Positions 1-11,300 of a DNA stretch of 64,000 nt are shown here, one piece after another. Source of the DNA: Eunapius fragilis. Its lineage: Eukaryota > Porifera > Demospongiae > Spongillida > Spongillidae. A program made the position numbers and the translations under genes. Where the stretch lies: contig OY811975.1 of NCBI GenBank assembly GCA_963681505.1, positions 8,064,135-8,128,134 of the forward strand, in the 5' to 3' direction. Each line of letters starts with the position of its first letter. Position 1 is the first letter of the stretch. The notes beneath the pieces were generated by a model, which saw only the letters and a program-made list of their open reading frames with translations, was not told the DNA's origin and ran no database searches.

Positions 1-505
1 ATGCTGGTATATCAGGCATCAAATTGAAGCTCCTTCTCAGCGCTACTGAACGATGTCAATCATTTTTCAGTGTGATGAAAGGGTTAAATATGAAACTTGT
101 TTAATGTTTACTTTACAAAAAAGAGGTCACTTGCCATATGATACTCAAAGTTTTTATTTCACCATATAGTAGTCATTGATGGTCCCAAGGTTTTCCAAAA
201 ATAAAAAGTTTGAGTATCGGTAACCCCTGGGCACCATGCGCAGCTAAACCTGAAGTCGCCATTTTTGTTTTTCAACTTAGTTGATTTAGCTCTAATCTAA
301 TGTAAGTGGTGTTTACGCAGTGGGAGCAGTATTACGTAACCGTCTTACCACGGCTATCCAAATTGTGGTTTATTAGTAACCATGACTCAGCAGTTTTTTT
401 TTTGTAACTGTAGTTAGGAATCATTGAGCGTTAAATAGAGGCAAACTTGTGCGAACGCATTAATTACAGCAGAGATAGTATACAGTGTACAGCCATGAGC
501 AGTTA
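1..505. other. Non-coding stretch with a 19-bp inverted repeat
   Basis: No convincing gene is visible. A hairpin-capable inverted repeat lies at 140-158 and 200-218 (GATACTCAAAGTTTTTATT against its complement, one mismatch) with a 41-nt loop. It resembles a MITE remnant but has no visible target duplication. Confidence 0.4.
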
Positions 506-967
506 TTGGAGTCCAGAGGCGGATCCAGGGGGGGGGGGTTTGGGGGTTGCAACCCCCCCCCTGTCATATATGGTAACGCCCCCTTTTCTGCTAAACAGCC
601 CTTCCCCGCTTTTTGTATCGGGCCTGAAGCGCCGGACAGCACCCCCCCCCCCCCCCCCCCTCCTCCGCTTTTCGTATCGGGCCTTAAATGGAAGGCACAC
701 ACCCCCCCCCCCCCCCCCCACGCTTTTCGTGTCGGGTCTTAAGCGGACAGCACCGCCCCCCCCCCCCTAGTCTCGTACCCAGACCCACGCTTACGTAAGC
801 ATTATCGCATAGTCTCGTACCCAGACCCACCCTTACGTAAGCATTATCGCAGAATGTATAATACTACGTAGAGAGGGTCTGGCCAATAGGTCGAAGAAAG
901 TTGTTCCTGGAATGGCTAGATGTTACATAATACTTGTGACGTATAACATTTTTGTGTCGTCACGAAT

Positions 968-1402
968 TTGTGGAATTTAATCAATTATGAACCGCTGGGC
1001 TCGGCCGTTTTAGAAGCCAAGAACAGACGGCTTCTTGAAAGCGCGTCATCAAAACTTTGCAGGGATGGTATTGTTGCTCTTGGCTATGGGATCACTGTCG
1101 ATCACATCAGCTTTGAACACGAGTTCAGCTCTGGATATGTCTGCAGAAAATGTTTTGTAACGATAGAAAAGTATCAGGCTTTGAAATGTCAGTCTATTGA
1201 TGTAGAAACTGATTAACAAAGATTTCCTTTTTTTGTTTTAGGTGTACTCAAGGTTACAAAAGCTTGGTATGTGTCTCTCTGATGAGGCTACCAGACAGAT
1301 CATCCACAAGCTTGGAATGAACCATGACAGTAGAGTTCATGAGTGGATAGAAGGTCTTAAAACAACAACTTCATCCAATTATGTAATCTACATGAACTGT
1401 TA
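968..1402 (+). pseudogene. Transposon protein fragment, two probable exons, Cys-motif
   Basis: An open stretch at 968-1216 ends in a cysteine motif, FSSGYVCRKCFVTIEKY. A pyrimidine-rich TTTTTTTGTTTTAG at 1226-1239 then leads into a second open segment (about 1240-1402) reading RLQKLGMCLSDEATRQIIHK and ending in a stop. An intron of about 40 nt between them fits the small introns seen elsewhere in this window, but the donor is not clear. A related cysteine motif, FSEGYACISCFRAVSRY, occurs in the element at 19757-21429, so this is probably the N-terminal part of an element-encoded protein family. No catalytic core remains. I do not recognise a named family with certainty. Confidence 0.5.
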
Positions 1403-1539
1403 ATTCCCACCTATAGCATGTGCATGCAGTAGAAGGGGGTAAGGCAGAGCACCTTGTGAGACCACAGGCCCAAATGGCTATTTGTAGCTAAGGGAGGCAA
1501 GAGCCGACCATCATGCCCTAGGCTAGCATGGAGTGAATG

Positions 1540-1850
1540 GGGTGCAGGCTGTATGAGTAGCCTTCGGTAGGGTGCAGGCTGTATGAGTAGCCTTAGGTAG
1601 GGTGCAGGCTGTATGCGTAGCCTTAGGTAGGGTGCAGGCTGTATGAGTAGCCTTCGGTAGGGTGCAGGCTGTATGAGTAGCCTTAGGTAGGGTGCAGGCT
1701 GTATGCGTAGCCTTAGGTAGGGTGCAGGCTGTATGAGTAGCCTTAGGTAGGGTGCAGGCTGTATGTGTAGCCTTAGGTAGGGTGCAGGCTGTATGTGTAG
1801 CCTTAGGTAGGGTGCAGGCTGTATGCGTAGCCTTAGGTAGGGTGCAGACT
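1540..1850. repeat. Minisatellite, 30-bp unit, about 10 copies
   Basis: Head-to-tail copies of GGTGCAGGCTGTATGAGTAG followed by CCTTAGGTAG, differing at only a few sites (GAG/GCG/GTG; TTA/TTC). The 30-bp period keeps all six frames open, so the apparent proteins here are repeat artefacts. Confidence 0.95.
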
Positions 1851-2009
1851 GCCATTGTGGGGTGAATAGGGTGCGGGCCATATAGTATCGTAGAGGCCAG
1901 CAGAGGTTGTTGCCTTAGCTGTGTGATCTGGAGGGTTAGGGTAGCCATGTGTTGAGCAGTGGCCCCCCAGGGGACCACCTATGTATATTTAATGACATAG
2001 GGCATCTAT

Positions 2010-3055
2010 AGGCAGCTTTGGAGAGTGAGGGCATCTCCAGGGGCTCTGGAGAGTGGGAGAATCTCCAGGTGGCTTTGGAGAGTGAGGGCATCTACAGGTG
2101 GCTTTGGAGAGTGGGGGCATCTACAGGTGGCTTTGGAGAGTGTGGGCATCACCAGGAGCTTTGGAGAGTGGGGGCATCACCAGGTGGTTTTGGAGAGTGG
2201 GGGCATTTACAGGACAGGTGGCTCCGGAAAGTGGGGGCATCTCCAGGTGGCTCCGGAAAGTGGGGGCATCTCCAGGGGCTCCGGAGAGTGGGGGCATCTC
2301 CAGGTGGCTCCGGAGAGTGGGGGCATCTCCAGGTGGCTCTGGAGAGTGGGGGCATCACCAGGAGCTTTGGAGAGTGGGGGCATCTACAGGTGGCTTTGTA
2401 GAGTGTGGGCATCACCAGGTGGCTTTGGAGAGTGTGGGCATCACAGTGCAGGTGGCTTTGGAGTGTGGGGGGCATCTCCAGGTGGCTTTGGAGAGTGGGA
2501 GCATCTCCAGGTGGCTTTGGAGAGTGAGGGCATCACCAGGGGCTTTGGAGAGTGGGGGCATCTACAGGTGGCTTTGGAGAGTGGGGGCATCTCCAGGTGG
2601 CTTTGGAGAGTGAGGGCATCTCCAGGGGCTCCGGAGAGTAGGGGCATCTACAGGTGGCTTTGTAGAGTGGGGGCATCTCCAGGTGGCTTTGGAGAGTGGG
2701 GGCATCTCCAGGTGGCTTTGGAGAGTGAGGGCATCTCCAAGGGCTCCGGAGAGTAGGGGCATCTACAGGTGGCTTTGGAGAGTGTGGGCATCACCAGGGG
2801 CTTTGGAGTGTGGGGGGCATCTAAAGGTGGCTTTGGAGAGTGTGTGCATCACCAGGGGCTTTGGAGAGTGGGGGCATCACCAGGTGGCTCTGGAGTGTGG
2901 GGGGCATATCCAGGTGGCTTTGGAGAGTGGGGGCATCTCCAGGTGGCTTTGGAGAGTGGGGGCATCTACAGGTGGCTTTGGAGAGTGAGGGCATCACCAG
3001 GGGCTTTGGAGAGTGGGGGCATCACCATGGGCTTTGGAGAGTGAGGGCATAGACT
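2010..3055. repeat. Minisatellite, 29-bp unit, about 35 copies
   Basis: A long tandem array with unit core GGTGGCTTTGGAGAGTG plus GGGGCATCTCCA. Variants have GGGGCT for GGTGGCT and CACCAG or CTACAG for CTCCAG. The period measured between successive CTTTGGAG cores at 2071, 2100, 2129 and 2158 is 29 bp. It lies inside the long-TIR element, between its two degraded coding regions. Confidence 0.95.
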
Positions 3056-3137
3056 GCTGACAAACCTCTTGAAGTTAGTGAAGTCACCTTTAGGAAAAAT
3101 AGTACACAAATGAAAAAAAGCACTACTAAGTTACAAA

Positions 3138-3350
3138 TTACGAACCTGGTCCTACATGAGAGCTACGAGGAGAAACAACGATAGCAAGGCTACCTTCACA
3201 ACCACGCAGCTCATCGAAGGCAAACGGGAAAATAGCGTAGCAAAGGGACTTGCCACTTCCCGTAGGAAGAATGATAAAGACATCGTTCCCTTGTATGACT
3301 CCATTGAGCTGGTTTTCACGAAGGTTTGAGTAACTTTGTAACGATGCCGT
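3138..3350 (-). pseudogene. RecQ-like helicase fragment (Walker A region)
   Basis: One minus-strand frame, open for 70 codons, reads NQLNGVIQGNDVFIILPTGS then GKSLCYAIFPFAFDELRG and SLAIVVSPR. This is helicase motif 0 through motif I (TGSGKS, Walker A) and motif Ia (IVVSP) of RecQ/SF2 helicases, which unwind DNA using ATP. The DEAH box and later motifs are absent, so this is only the first ATPase exon. It lies just inside the right terminal repeat of the long-TIR element, reading towards its centre, which suggests the helicase was element-encoded. It could also be a captured host exon. Confidence 0.7.
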
Positions 3351-3605
3351 CTAAGTCCATATTGTATCAAGTGGGCGTAATTCAAAGTCTGGAATTCAAA
3401 TAATCTACGTCACTCACATTCCAACATTCTGATTGGACGCGCCAACATTCCGGCGCACAGAACAACTTTCTTCGACCTATTGGCCAGACCCTCTCTACGT
3501 AGTATTATACATTATGCGATAATGCTTACGTAAGCGTGGGTCTGGGTACGAGACTACCACCCCCCCCCCACCCCCCCCCCCCCCCCCAGCATTTCGTATC
3601 GCGGG

Positions 3606-4047
3606 TCTCAAACCCCCCTTTAGGAAAACCCTGTATCCGCCCCTGGAGTCGATACTGTTGCGATCCTTTCAAGCACCATCGGCGCCTTATATACTCGCAC
3701 CTTCGAGTTGTACCAGCATCATTGATTGCAGAACACCCATCTCTCTCGCTACAAAGTGGAGTCGTAGCTTGCTGCAATTGTCTAAAAGCAATACGTGAGT
3801 GTTCTCCTGAGTCCAGGACTCCTAATGTACCTTTATTAGAATGTGCAGGGCCTAGCAACGAACGTGCCGGTCCTAGCAATGTGTTGCTATATAGGACCGG
3901 CACGTTCTGTTGCTAGGACCGGCACGTTCGTTGCTAGGCCCTGCACATTCTAATAAAGGTACATTAGGAGTCCTGGACTCAGGAGAACACTCACGTATTG
4001 CTTTTAGTCAACCCTCCTTTTGGAAAACCCTGTATCCGCCCCTGGAG
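3606..4047. mobile_element. Two same-orientation hAT-like right ends flanking a 360-bp segment
   Basis: Two copies of the C-rich element's right terminus occur: AGGAAAACCCTGTATCCGCC ending near 3645 and GGAAAACCCTGTATCCGCCC ending near 4047. Between them lie about 140 bp of unrecognised unique sequence and the palindrome at 3782-4007. Confidence 0.5.
3782..4007. repeat. Perfect palindrome, 98-bp arms, 30-nt loop
   Basis: Arm 3782-3879 is the exact reverse complement of 3910-4007; I compared them base by base and found no mismatch. The 30-nt loop contains a further partial copy of the arm tip (AGGACCGGCACGTTC). Neither arm codes for anything recognisable. It is a fold-back element or a very recent inverted duplication; an assembly fold-back cannot be excluded. 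Confidence 0.85.
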
Positions 4048-4740
4048 CCGGCCACGCAATGAGTGCCACCCAAAGAGTATGACCGAATCGATAGGGACAC
4101 GATTTCTACATAATGTTGTGCGCGCGTATCGGTACTGGTAGTACATACCGTGTTTCTTGTATGGTGATGGTAGCTGAATCCCACGCATTTCGATCGCTTA
4201 ACAAATCTTGTTCGTTATAGAAGAGAACTACATGTAGGCCTACTAAGAAAGCTGGTTACATATTAATATAGTGGCATGGGCACGGGAGGTATTGTATATT
4301 CATGTGCTTGGAGTAGCGGGAACCAGCTAGGTTGTAATAGGTTAATGGCGCGAAATGAACGAGAAATGTGCAATTACTTTGCACAGCTGTATCTCCGTAA
4401 TGGATCAAGTAAAAATTAACGAACAGGATAAATCGATAGGCACAGGACCCCTCTGCATATAAACCGAATTTGAAGTTAAATGAGATGTCCTGCCGAAAGA
4501 TATGGCCACTTTGAACCCCAAGGGGTATCGGACGTTGCAACACTGGCACGAAGCTAATGCAAGACTCCAAAATCTATTTTACCATATAGACATGGTGTAG
4601 TATGAAGTGTTAAAAATAGGAAGTCAATAGCGTTTACCGTTCCGAAGTTATATCGATTCAAACGCGAGCCATTTTTATAACTTTTAAAATATATAGCGAA
4701 GGGCCATTTTCTCGGAGACTGTCCCATATACAGAAGTCGA
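4048..4740 (-). mobile_element. Fold-back family copy, minus orientation
   Basis: This segment is a diverged reverse-complement copy of about 4750-5455. Shared blocks include CGTGCCAGTGTTGCAACGTC, GCACATTTCTCGTTCATTTC and the GTGCGCGCGTATCGG region. With the adjacent + copy it forms a local inverted repeat centred near 4745. Its outer end carries the family's AT-rich terminus, ATGGGACAG then GAGAAAATG. No coding capacity is recognised. Confidence 0.75.
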
Positions 4741-6384
4741 AGGATAGATTTACATATGTATATATATGGGACAGGGTCTGAGAAAATGTCGTATCGCTAT
4801 ATATATATATATAAAAGTTATAAAAATGATTCACTTTAAAATCGCTACATCTCCCGAACCGTAAATGCTATTGACTTCCTATTTTCAAAACTTCATACTA
4901 CATCATTTCTCTCTGGTAAAATAAATTTTGGGCTCTTGCATTAGCTTCGTGCCAGTGTTGCAACGTCCGATACCCCTTGGGGTTCAAACTGGCCATATCC
5001 TTCGGCTGGACATCTCAATTAACTTCAAATCCGGTTTATACGCAGAGGGGTCCTGTACCTATCGATTTGTCCTGTTCGTTAATTTTTACTTGATCCGTTA
5101 CGGAGATACAGCTGTGCAAAGTAATTGCACATTTCTCGTTCATTTCGCGCCATTAACCTACTTCAAACTGGTTCCCGCTACTCCGAGACATGAATATACA
5201 ATAACCTCCCGTGCCCATGCCACTACATGTACAACTGAAGTACCACCGTTAATATACGTTCTTACAAACGTCAGTGGTTCTCTTCTATAACGAACAAGAT
5301 TCGTTAAGCGATCAAAATGCGTGGGATTCAGCTACCATCACCATACAAAACACGGTACGTACTATCAGTACCGATACGCGCGCACAACAATATGTGTCCC
5401 TGTCGATTCGGTCATACTCTTTGGGTGCCACTCATTGCGTGGCCATTTATAGGCTCACAACCTATAACAGTACGTCAGAGCCATGAGATATAGTGCACGG
5501 TGTATCAGCTAGGCTATGGGAGAGGCGTGGTCGATTTAAAGACACATGCAGCGCAGCTAGGCTGGAACGCATGTAACCCTTCCTTATTGTCGGGATTTGC
5601 GTTCTGCTGGCACATATATTTTAAACGCCCACCGTTTTTCATTTCATCTGCATGGCTGGCACACACACACACCCATGAACCAACACATACACACGTCTCA
5701 CGTCACACTTATACACACTCTTTCCACTATTCTTTCCCCTTGCTGTACACCCTGTAAATTGCTATGTGCTACATGGATTCACTCATAAGCTTTGTCTATT
5801 TGAACTTTTTTTGGTTACAGTGCTTTTACTGGCTTACTATCCAACTATTTATATTCTGACTGATGTGTTTTTCACGTGTGTAACTGGATTGTGTGTTTTA
5901 TACACCGTGGTATAGGAGCATGGGAGCCATGGGGGCAAAGGCCCCAACAATTTTTTCAGAGGAAGGCCCCCCTCCCAACCCCTCCCCCCATTGGTTGTAT
6001 GTACTGGGTTAATGTGTTGTATGTACTGGACTATTTGTTCCTGTCTCACCGTACCTGCCACATCATGACGTACCATGCCTCATGTCCCATATTCCATTAC
6101 ATGCATCCATTTACACACTCACACACTAATACAGACACAAATCACTATAAACGCTGAAGATATGAGTGTGTACCATTGAGAGGTTTAAAAAGACATAGGA
6201 CGTACTATTTATTACCTTCCTTTGTTATATAAAATTTCCAGGGCCCTGATCTTTATCTTTAGGGATAAAGCAGGGATAAATATTCCTGCCGGGCTTATAT
6301 ACAAAAGTAGGTTTAAAGAGTGGTAATATCACAAAAGATCAATAGCACAGATTCCCAGAAAAGGCCCATGTATAATGCTATACA

Positions 6385-6426
6385 TACACACACACACACA
6401 CACATTCACGTACACACACACACACA
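6385..6426. repeat. (CA)n microsatellite
   Basis: Interrupted CA repeat within the left arm. The mirror position in the right arm (11205-11298) is a much longer TG tract, so this is where the two arms differ most. Confidence 0.9.
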
Positions 6427-6751
6427 AACCAGTGCTACTTAGAATTAGTGGTTCTGGTGGGTATGACTGTCAGTTTGCTATGACCAGATGCAAAGCCACC
6501 CATGGAAGTCACCCATTGAATGTTGATTTACATCAGATGGTGGCAAATATATAGGCTAATACCTTTGTGTTTAGGACTCTGTCATTAATGAGACATATGA
6601 ATTTTTTTTTTGGATCTGGGGCAGTGCCGCTTCCAAACATGTTACAGACCTGTGAGTTCCATAGGCTTTTGCATTTGGTCATATGTGTAGCAAACATGAC
6701 AGTCATCCTCACCAGAACCACTAATCCTAAGTAGCATTGGAATTTCCGTAT

Positions 6752-6812
6752 GTGTGTGTGTGTGTGTGTGTGTGTGTTTGTGTGTGTGAGTGAGTATGAG
6801 TGTTTGTGTGTG
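6752..6812. repeat. (TG)n microsatellite
   Basis: Interrupted TG repeat within the left arm. Its mirror is the CA tract near 10793-10833 in the right arm. Confidence 0.85.
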
Positions 6813-6877
6813 TAGCATTGGAACCTTTCTTTCTTGGAGGATGTGCAATATATTTTTGTAATGTCTGACAAGGATTG

Positions 6878-7760
6878 TACGGTACGTACTACCAGTACCG
6901 ATACGCGCGCATAACATCATGTAGAAATCGTGTCCCTGTCGATTCGGTCATACTCTTTGGGTGCCACTCATTGCGTGGCCATTTATAGGCTCACAACCTA
7001 TAACAGTACGTCAGAGCCATGAGATATAGTGCATGGTGTATCAGCTAGGCTATGGGAGAGGCGTGGTCGAATTAAAGATACATGCAGCACAGCTAGGCTG
7101 GAACACATGTAACCCTTCCTTATTGTCGGGATTTGCGTTCTGCTGGCACATATATTTTTAATGCCCACCATTTTTCATTTCATCTGCATGGCTGGCACAC
7201 ACACACCCATGAACCACACCCATGAACATACACATGTCTCATGTCATGACTATTCACATTCTTTCCACCATAAGACACTACTCTTTTCCCCTTGCTGTAA
7301 ACCCTGTAAATTGTTATGTTATGTGCTACATGGATTCACTCATATGCTTTGTCAATTTGAACTTTTTTTTCTATGTCTTTCGGTTACAGTGCTTTCACTG
7401 GCCTAATATACAACCTCTTTCTCAACTATTTATATTCAGATTCATTCTTTTTATGTTTGGTCCTACATGTGCAAATATTCCATTACCTTCTATTTCTTTA
7501 GTGGTCATAATTGTATCAGCACAATATGGTAGTATGTCTTGTCAGACTCATGCCCACCACTGTATGCTCATATCCCATGGCCTCCTCTACATGGTCATGT
7601 CCAAAGGCCTCCATGTCACTGATGTGTTTTTCTTGCATGTAACTGGACTGTGTGTTGCATGTATTAGGCTGGTGTCAGTGGGGTAGGAAGCACGGGGGCC
7701 GTGGGGGCAAATGCCATGATCATGCCCTAAACTTGCACATCGCCAGCAACATTATTAGTT
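6878..7760 (+). mobile_element. Fold-back family copy, partial, plus orientation
   Basis: This repeats the 5345-5950 segment in the same orientation with about 10% difference by eye (GGTACGTACTACCAGTACCG; GCCACTCATTGCGTGGCCAT; GGCTATGGGAGAGGCGTGGT). It diverges after about 7450, then resumes near 7620 with GTAACTGGACTGTGTGTT and a GGTAGGAAGCACGGGGGCC motif. Confidence 0.7.
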
Positions 7761-7923
7761 GTTCAGTTTCTATTGTATTATTATACTGACCCTCCTATTT
7801 TAATTTTAAATTGTGTGTGTTATATCAACTGTCCGTTTAATTACTTCCAATTTTGCACCCCTTTTTATGGCATGTGATGTCCCATAAAGCATGGCTCTTT
7901 CCCTAAATGGGAGGGGGTAGGGG

Positions 7924-8110
7924 GTGGTCAGATTGGCACAGTGGTTACATAGGTGTAATCACAGTGCTTGGTCAGTGGTTCAAACCACGCCAAGGTACAC
8001 ATTTCTTCAAACCACGCCAAGGTACACATTTCAACAGCATCTTTGAATATACACAAAATGCAAGGTCAACGAATATACACAAAATGCAAGGTCAACATAC
8101 ACTCCACCAT
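7924..8110 (+). mobile_element. tRNA-derived SINE-like element
   Basis: A pol III promoter-like pair is present: box A TTGGCACAGTGG (about 7932-7943) and box B GGTTCAAACC (7977-7986), about 34 nt apart as in tRNA-derived SINEs. Downstream are two short tandem duplications, of TTCAAACCACGCCAAGGTAC and of GAATATACACAAAATGCAAG. No intact tRNA cloverleaf could be drawn, so it is not called a tRNA gene. Confidence 0.5.
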
Positions 8111-8539
8111 GAGTAGCTAACTAGGACCCACAAGGACCCACATACCTAAAGCAGGCCTCCCAGCCCAATGCATATGAATCCCAATAAAATATAAAGCAAA
8201 GCGATCATTAGCGATATAATGAGCAACTCATTAAAAATTTAGTGTAATTGGGAGTATGTTATTTTTGCTGCTATAATTGTCGATACATATATATATATTA
8301 ACATTATTATATGCAAAATCTGCATTGCTTTTTGTTGCATGTGCTAGCATCTATGATACAGAGCAAGTTACAGAGCAAGTTACTGTACAAAATCTGGTAG
8401 AGACCCTATAGAAATCTCCATTTGATTGCATTTTATAAACTAAACTGACTTGGGGTATACAAATATGCAGCAATTGAGTGTAGTTGAAGGGAAAATATAT
8501 ATGGAAAGTTGTGTAAGGATATGAGATGGTGATGGTTTG

Positions 8540-8975
8540 AGGGTGGTCCTGTTTCATGTGAAATGACACCCCAACAACCATAGGTCTCTATTGCCAAGGG
8601 GATGTAGACCCAACCTAGCTCTCTGCACTTCTGATTGTTGGCCGTATGTTTGCAAGCTTCGGCATTACCAGCTGCTGACCCACCTGTAGCTCCGGCTTTG
8701 TTCAATGTCTCGGAGTTAAGCTTAGAGACTACAGTTAAATCAAAAGCAGCTGGCTTGCAAGTCAACCAGGATGTCCGCTGGCCAGCTATTTGTACCATCA
8801 CCTCAGACCCGTGACCTACTTCAAGTTGCCCACCCAGCCGAGCCCTATGACAGAATTAGGCAAAAACATCCCTCAGGGCATTGTGGCACACAACAACATC
8901 ACCACCCTCACGGCATGATGCCCCAGAGGATCCATGGCCAGCTGGTGGTCAGGGCAGTGAGGGCAATGTACCTGT
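8540..8975 (-). pseudogene. Retroelement C-terminal fragment, frameshifted
   Basis: On the minus strand, pieces in shifting frames follow the same order as the + fragment at 30227-30933: CPHCP and DPLGHHAV, then GGDVVVCHNALRDVFA, then PADILV, PAAFDLTVVSKLN and ELGWVYIPLAIETYGCWG. This is the region after the reverse transcriptase domain in a retroelement family that recurs through this window. It has a zinc-ribbon-like C-x2-C...H-x3-C and a short D...FDxTV motif resembling a PD-(D/E)XK nuclease core. At least two frameshifts make it dead. It lies in the loop of the large inverted repeat. Confidence 0.6.
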
Positions 8976-8979
8976 GAGG

Positions 8980-10454
<1,475 letters not shown>

Positions 10455-10663
10455 AAAAAAACATTCTTTGTGAGAAAGTTGGTATATATGATTTTAAAAA
10501 GGCAATATAGGTGTAAAAAGGAAATATGTAATAGCCCTATATTTAGCACATTTGTAGGACATTGTGTTGTTGAACTGTGTGTGCATTACATTTCCCCTTG
10601 TTTCCTTCGTTTTGCCTTCCAATCCTATATGCCATCAACTTTCTCATAGAGAATGTCTTTATT
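10455..10663. mobile_element. Palindromic MITE (ATTCTCTATGAGAAAGTTGG family), copy 1
   Basis: The ends are ACATTCTTTGTGAGAAAGTT and AACTTTCTCATAGAGAATGT. The interior carries mirrored AAAGGAAATATGTAATAG and CATTTCCCC/TTGTTTCC blocks. This is a diverged member of a family also found at 31583, 51164, 61371 and 62219. Confidence 0.65.
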
Positions 10664-10719
10664 ACTTGTATGCAAGGCTTCCATCTCTAGGTGAGCAGAT
10701 GAAGAAGAAGCTTGTCAAC

Positions 10720-11249
10720 ACATTACAAAAATAAATTGCAAAGAAAGATTCCAATGCTACGTAGACATACATACACTCACATACACAAATACACACACAC
10801 ACATACACACACGCATACACACACACAAACACATACGGAAGTTCCAATGCTACTTAGGATTAGTGGTTCTGGTGAGGATGACTGTCATGTTTGCTACACA
10901 TATGATCAAATGCAAAAGCCTATGGAACTCACAGGTCTGTAACATGTTTGAAAGCGGCACTGCCCCAGATCCAAAAAAAAAATCATAAAATATGACACCA
11001 ACTGCTCTGATCCTCGGGTGGGTATGTGACCATATGTCTCTTAATGGCAGAGTCCTAAACACAAAGGAATTAGCCTATATATTTGCCACCATCTCGTGTA
11101 AATCAACATTCCATGGGTGACTTCCATTAGTGGCTTTGCATCTGGTCATAGCAAACTGACATTCATACCCACCAGAACCACTAATTCTAAGTAGCACTGG
11201 TTTGTGTGTGTGTGTGTGTGTGTGTGTGTATACGTGTATGTGTGTGCAT

Positions 11250-11300
<51 letters not shown>

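Larger units (their letters stand above)
768..3556. mobile_element. Long-TIR DNA transposon (TAGTCTCGTACCC ends), decayed
   Basis: The terminal inverted repeats 810-905 and 3461-3556 match over 96 bp with two differences. The left outermost 42 bp is duplicated in tandem (768-809). The element sits inside the C-rich hAT-like element, with C runs on both sides. It carries two degraded coding areas facing each other: a cysteine-motif protein on + (968-1402) and a RecQ-like helicase fragment on - (3138-3350). The middle has been replaced or expanded by two minisatellites. Elements that pair a transposase with a RecQ/SF2 helicase are known (Academ-H, Kolobok-H types). Assignment to either is inference, since I see no clear target duplication. 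Confidence 0.7.
514..3645. mobile_element. C/G-rich hAT-like element, split by a later insertion
   Basis: The left end reads CAGAGGCGGATCCAG and the right end ATCCGCCCCTG. This is the CAGNGGCGGAT-type terminus common in hAT-like non-autonomous elements. The body consists of long C runs alternating with a CTTTTCGTATCGGGCCT-like motif (about 529-767 and 3558-3640). The heptamer TGGAGTC occurs just outside the left end (507-513) and overlapping the right end (3644-3650), so a target duplication is possible but ambiguous. The middle is occupied by the element at 768-3556. No transposase of its own is visible. The superfamily call rests on the termini alone. Confidence 0.55.
4750..6867 (+). mobile_element. 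Left arm of an 8.2-kb inverted repeat (fold-back family)
   Basis: From 4750 this arm mirrors 12943 downwards. Between about 4928 and 6240 the paired coordinates sum to a constant 17691, so there is no insertion or deletion over 1.3 kb. Inferred peptides from both arms are identical in several frames. Further inside, the match continues with small differences and variable (CA)n tracts to about 6867. No real gene is visible; the short open frames are not conserved proteins. The terminus is AT-rich (ATATATATGGGACAGGGTCT). Confidence 0.8.

Noticed and set aside
447-770. Proline-rich and glycine-rich open frames on both strands
   Set aside because: They come from C runs of the hAT-like element and have no conserved sequence.
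1411-3052. Several long overlapping open frames with repetitive peptides
   Set aside because: The 30-bp period lets all frames of that minisatellite stay open, and the 29-bp array simply has few stops; these are repeat artefacts, not genes.
1540-3055. CRISPR-like array
   Set aside because: The units are contiguous without unique spacers and the genome is eukaryotic.
4928-5290. 120-aa open frame, mirrored at 12401-12763
   Set aside because: Identical in both arms because the arms are duplicates; no motif, and the diverged copies at 4256 and 63100 do not conserve it as a protein.
7977-7986. A tRNA gene around the GGTTCAAACC box
   Set aside because: No paired acceptor stem or anticodon arm could be formed; better explained as a tRNA-derived SINE.
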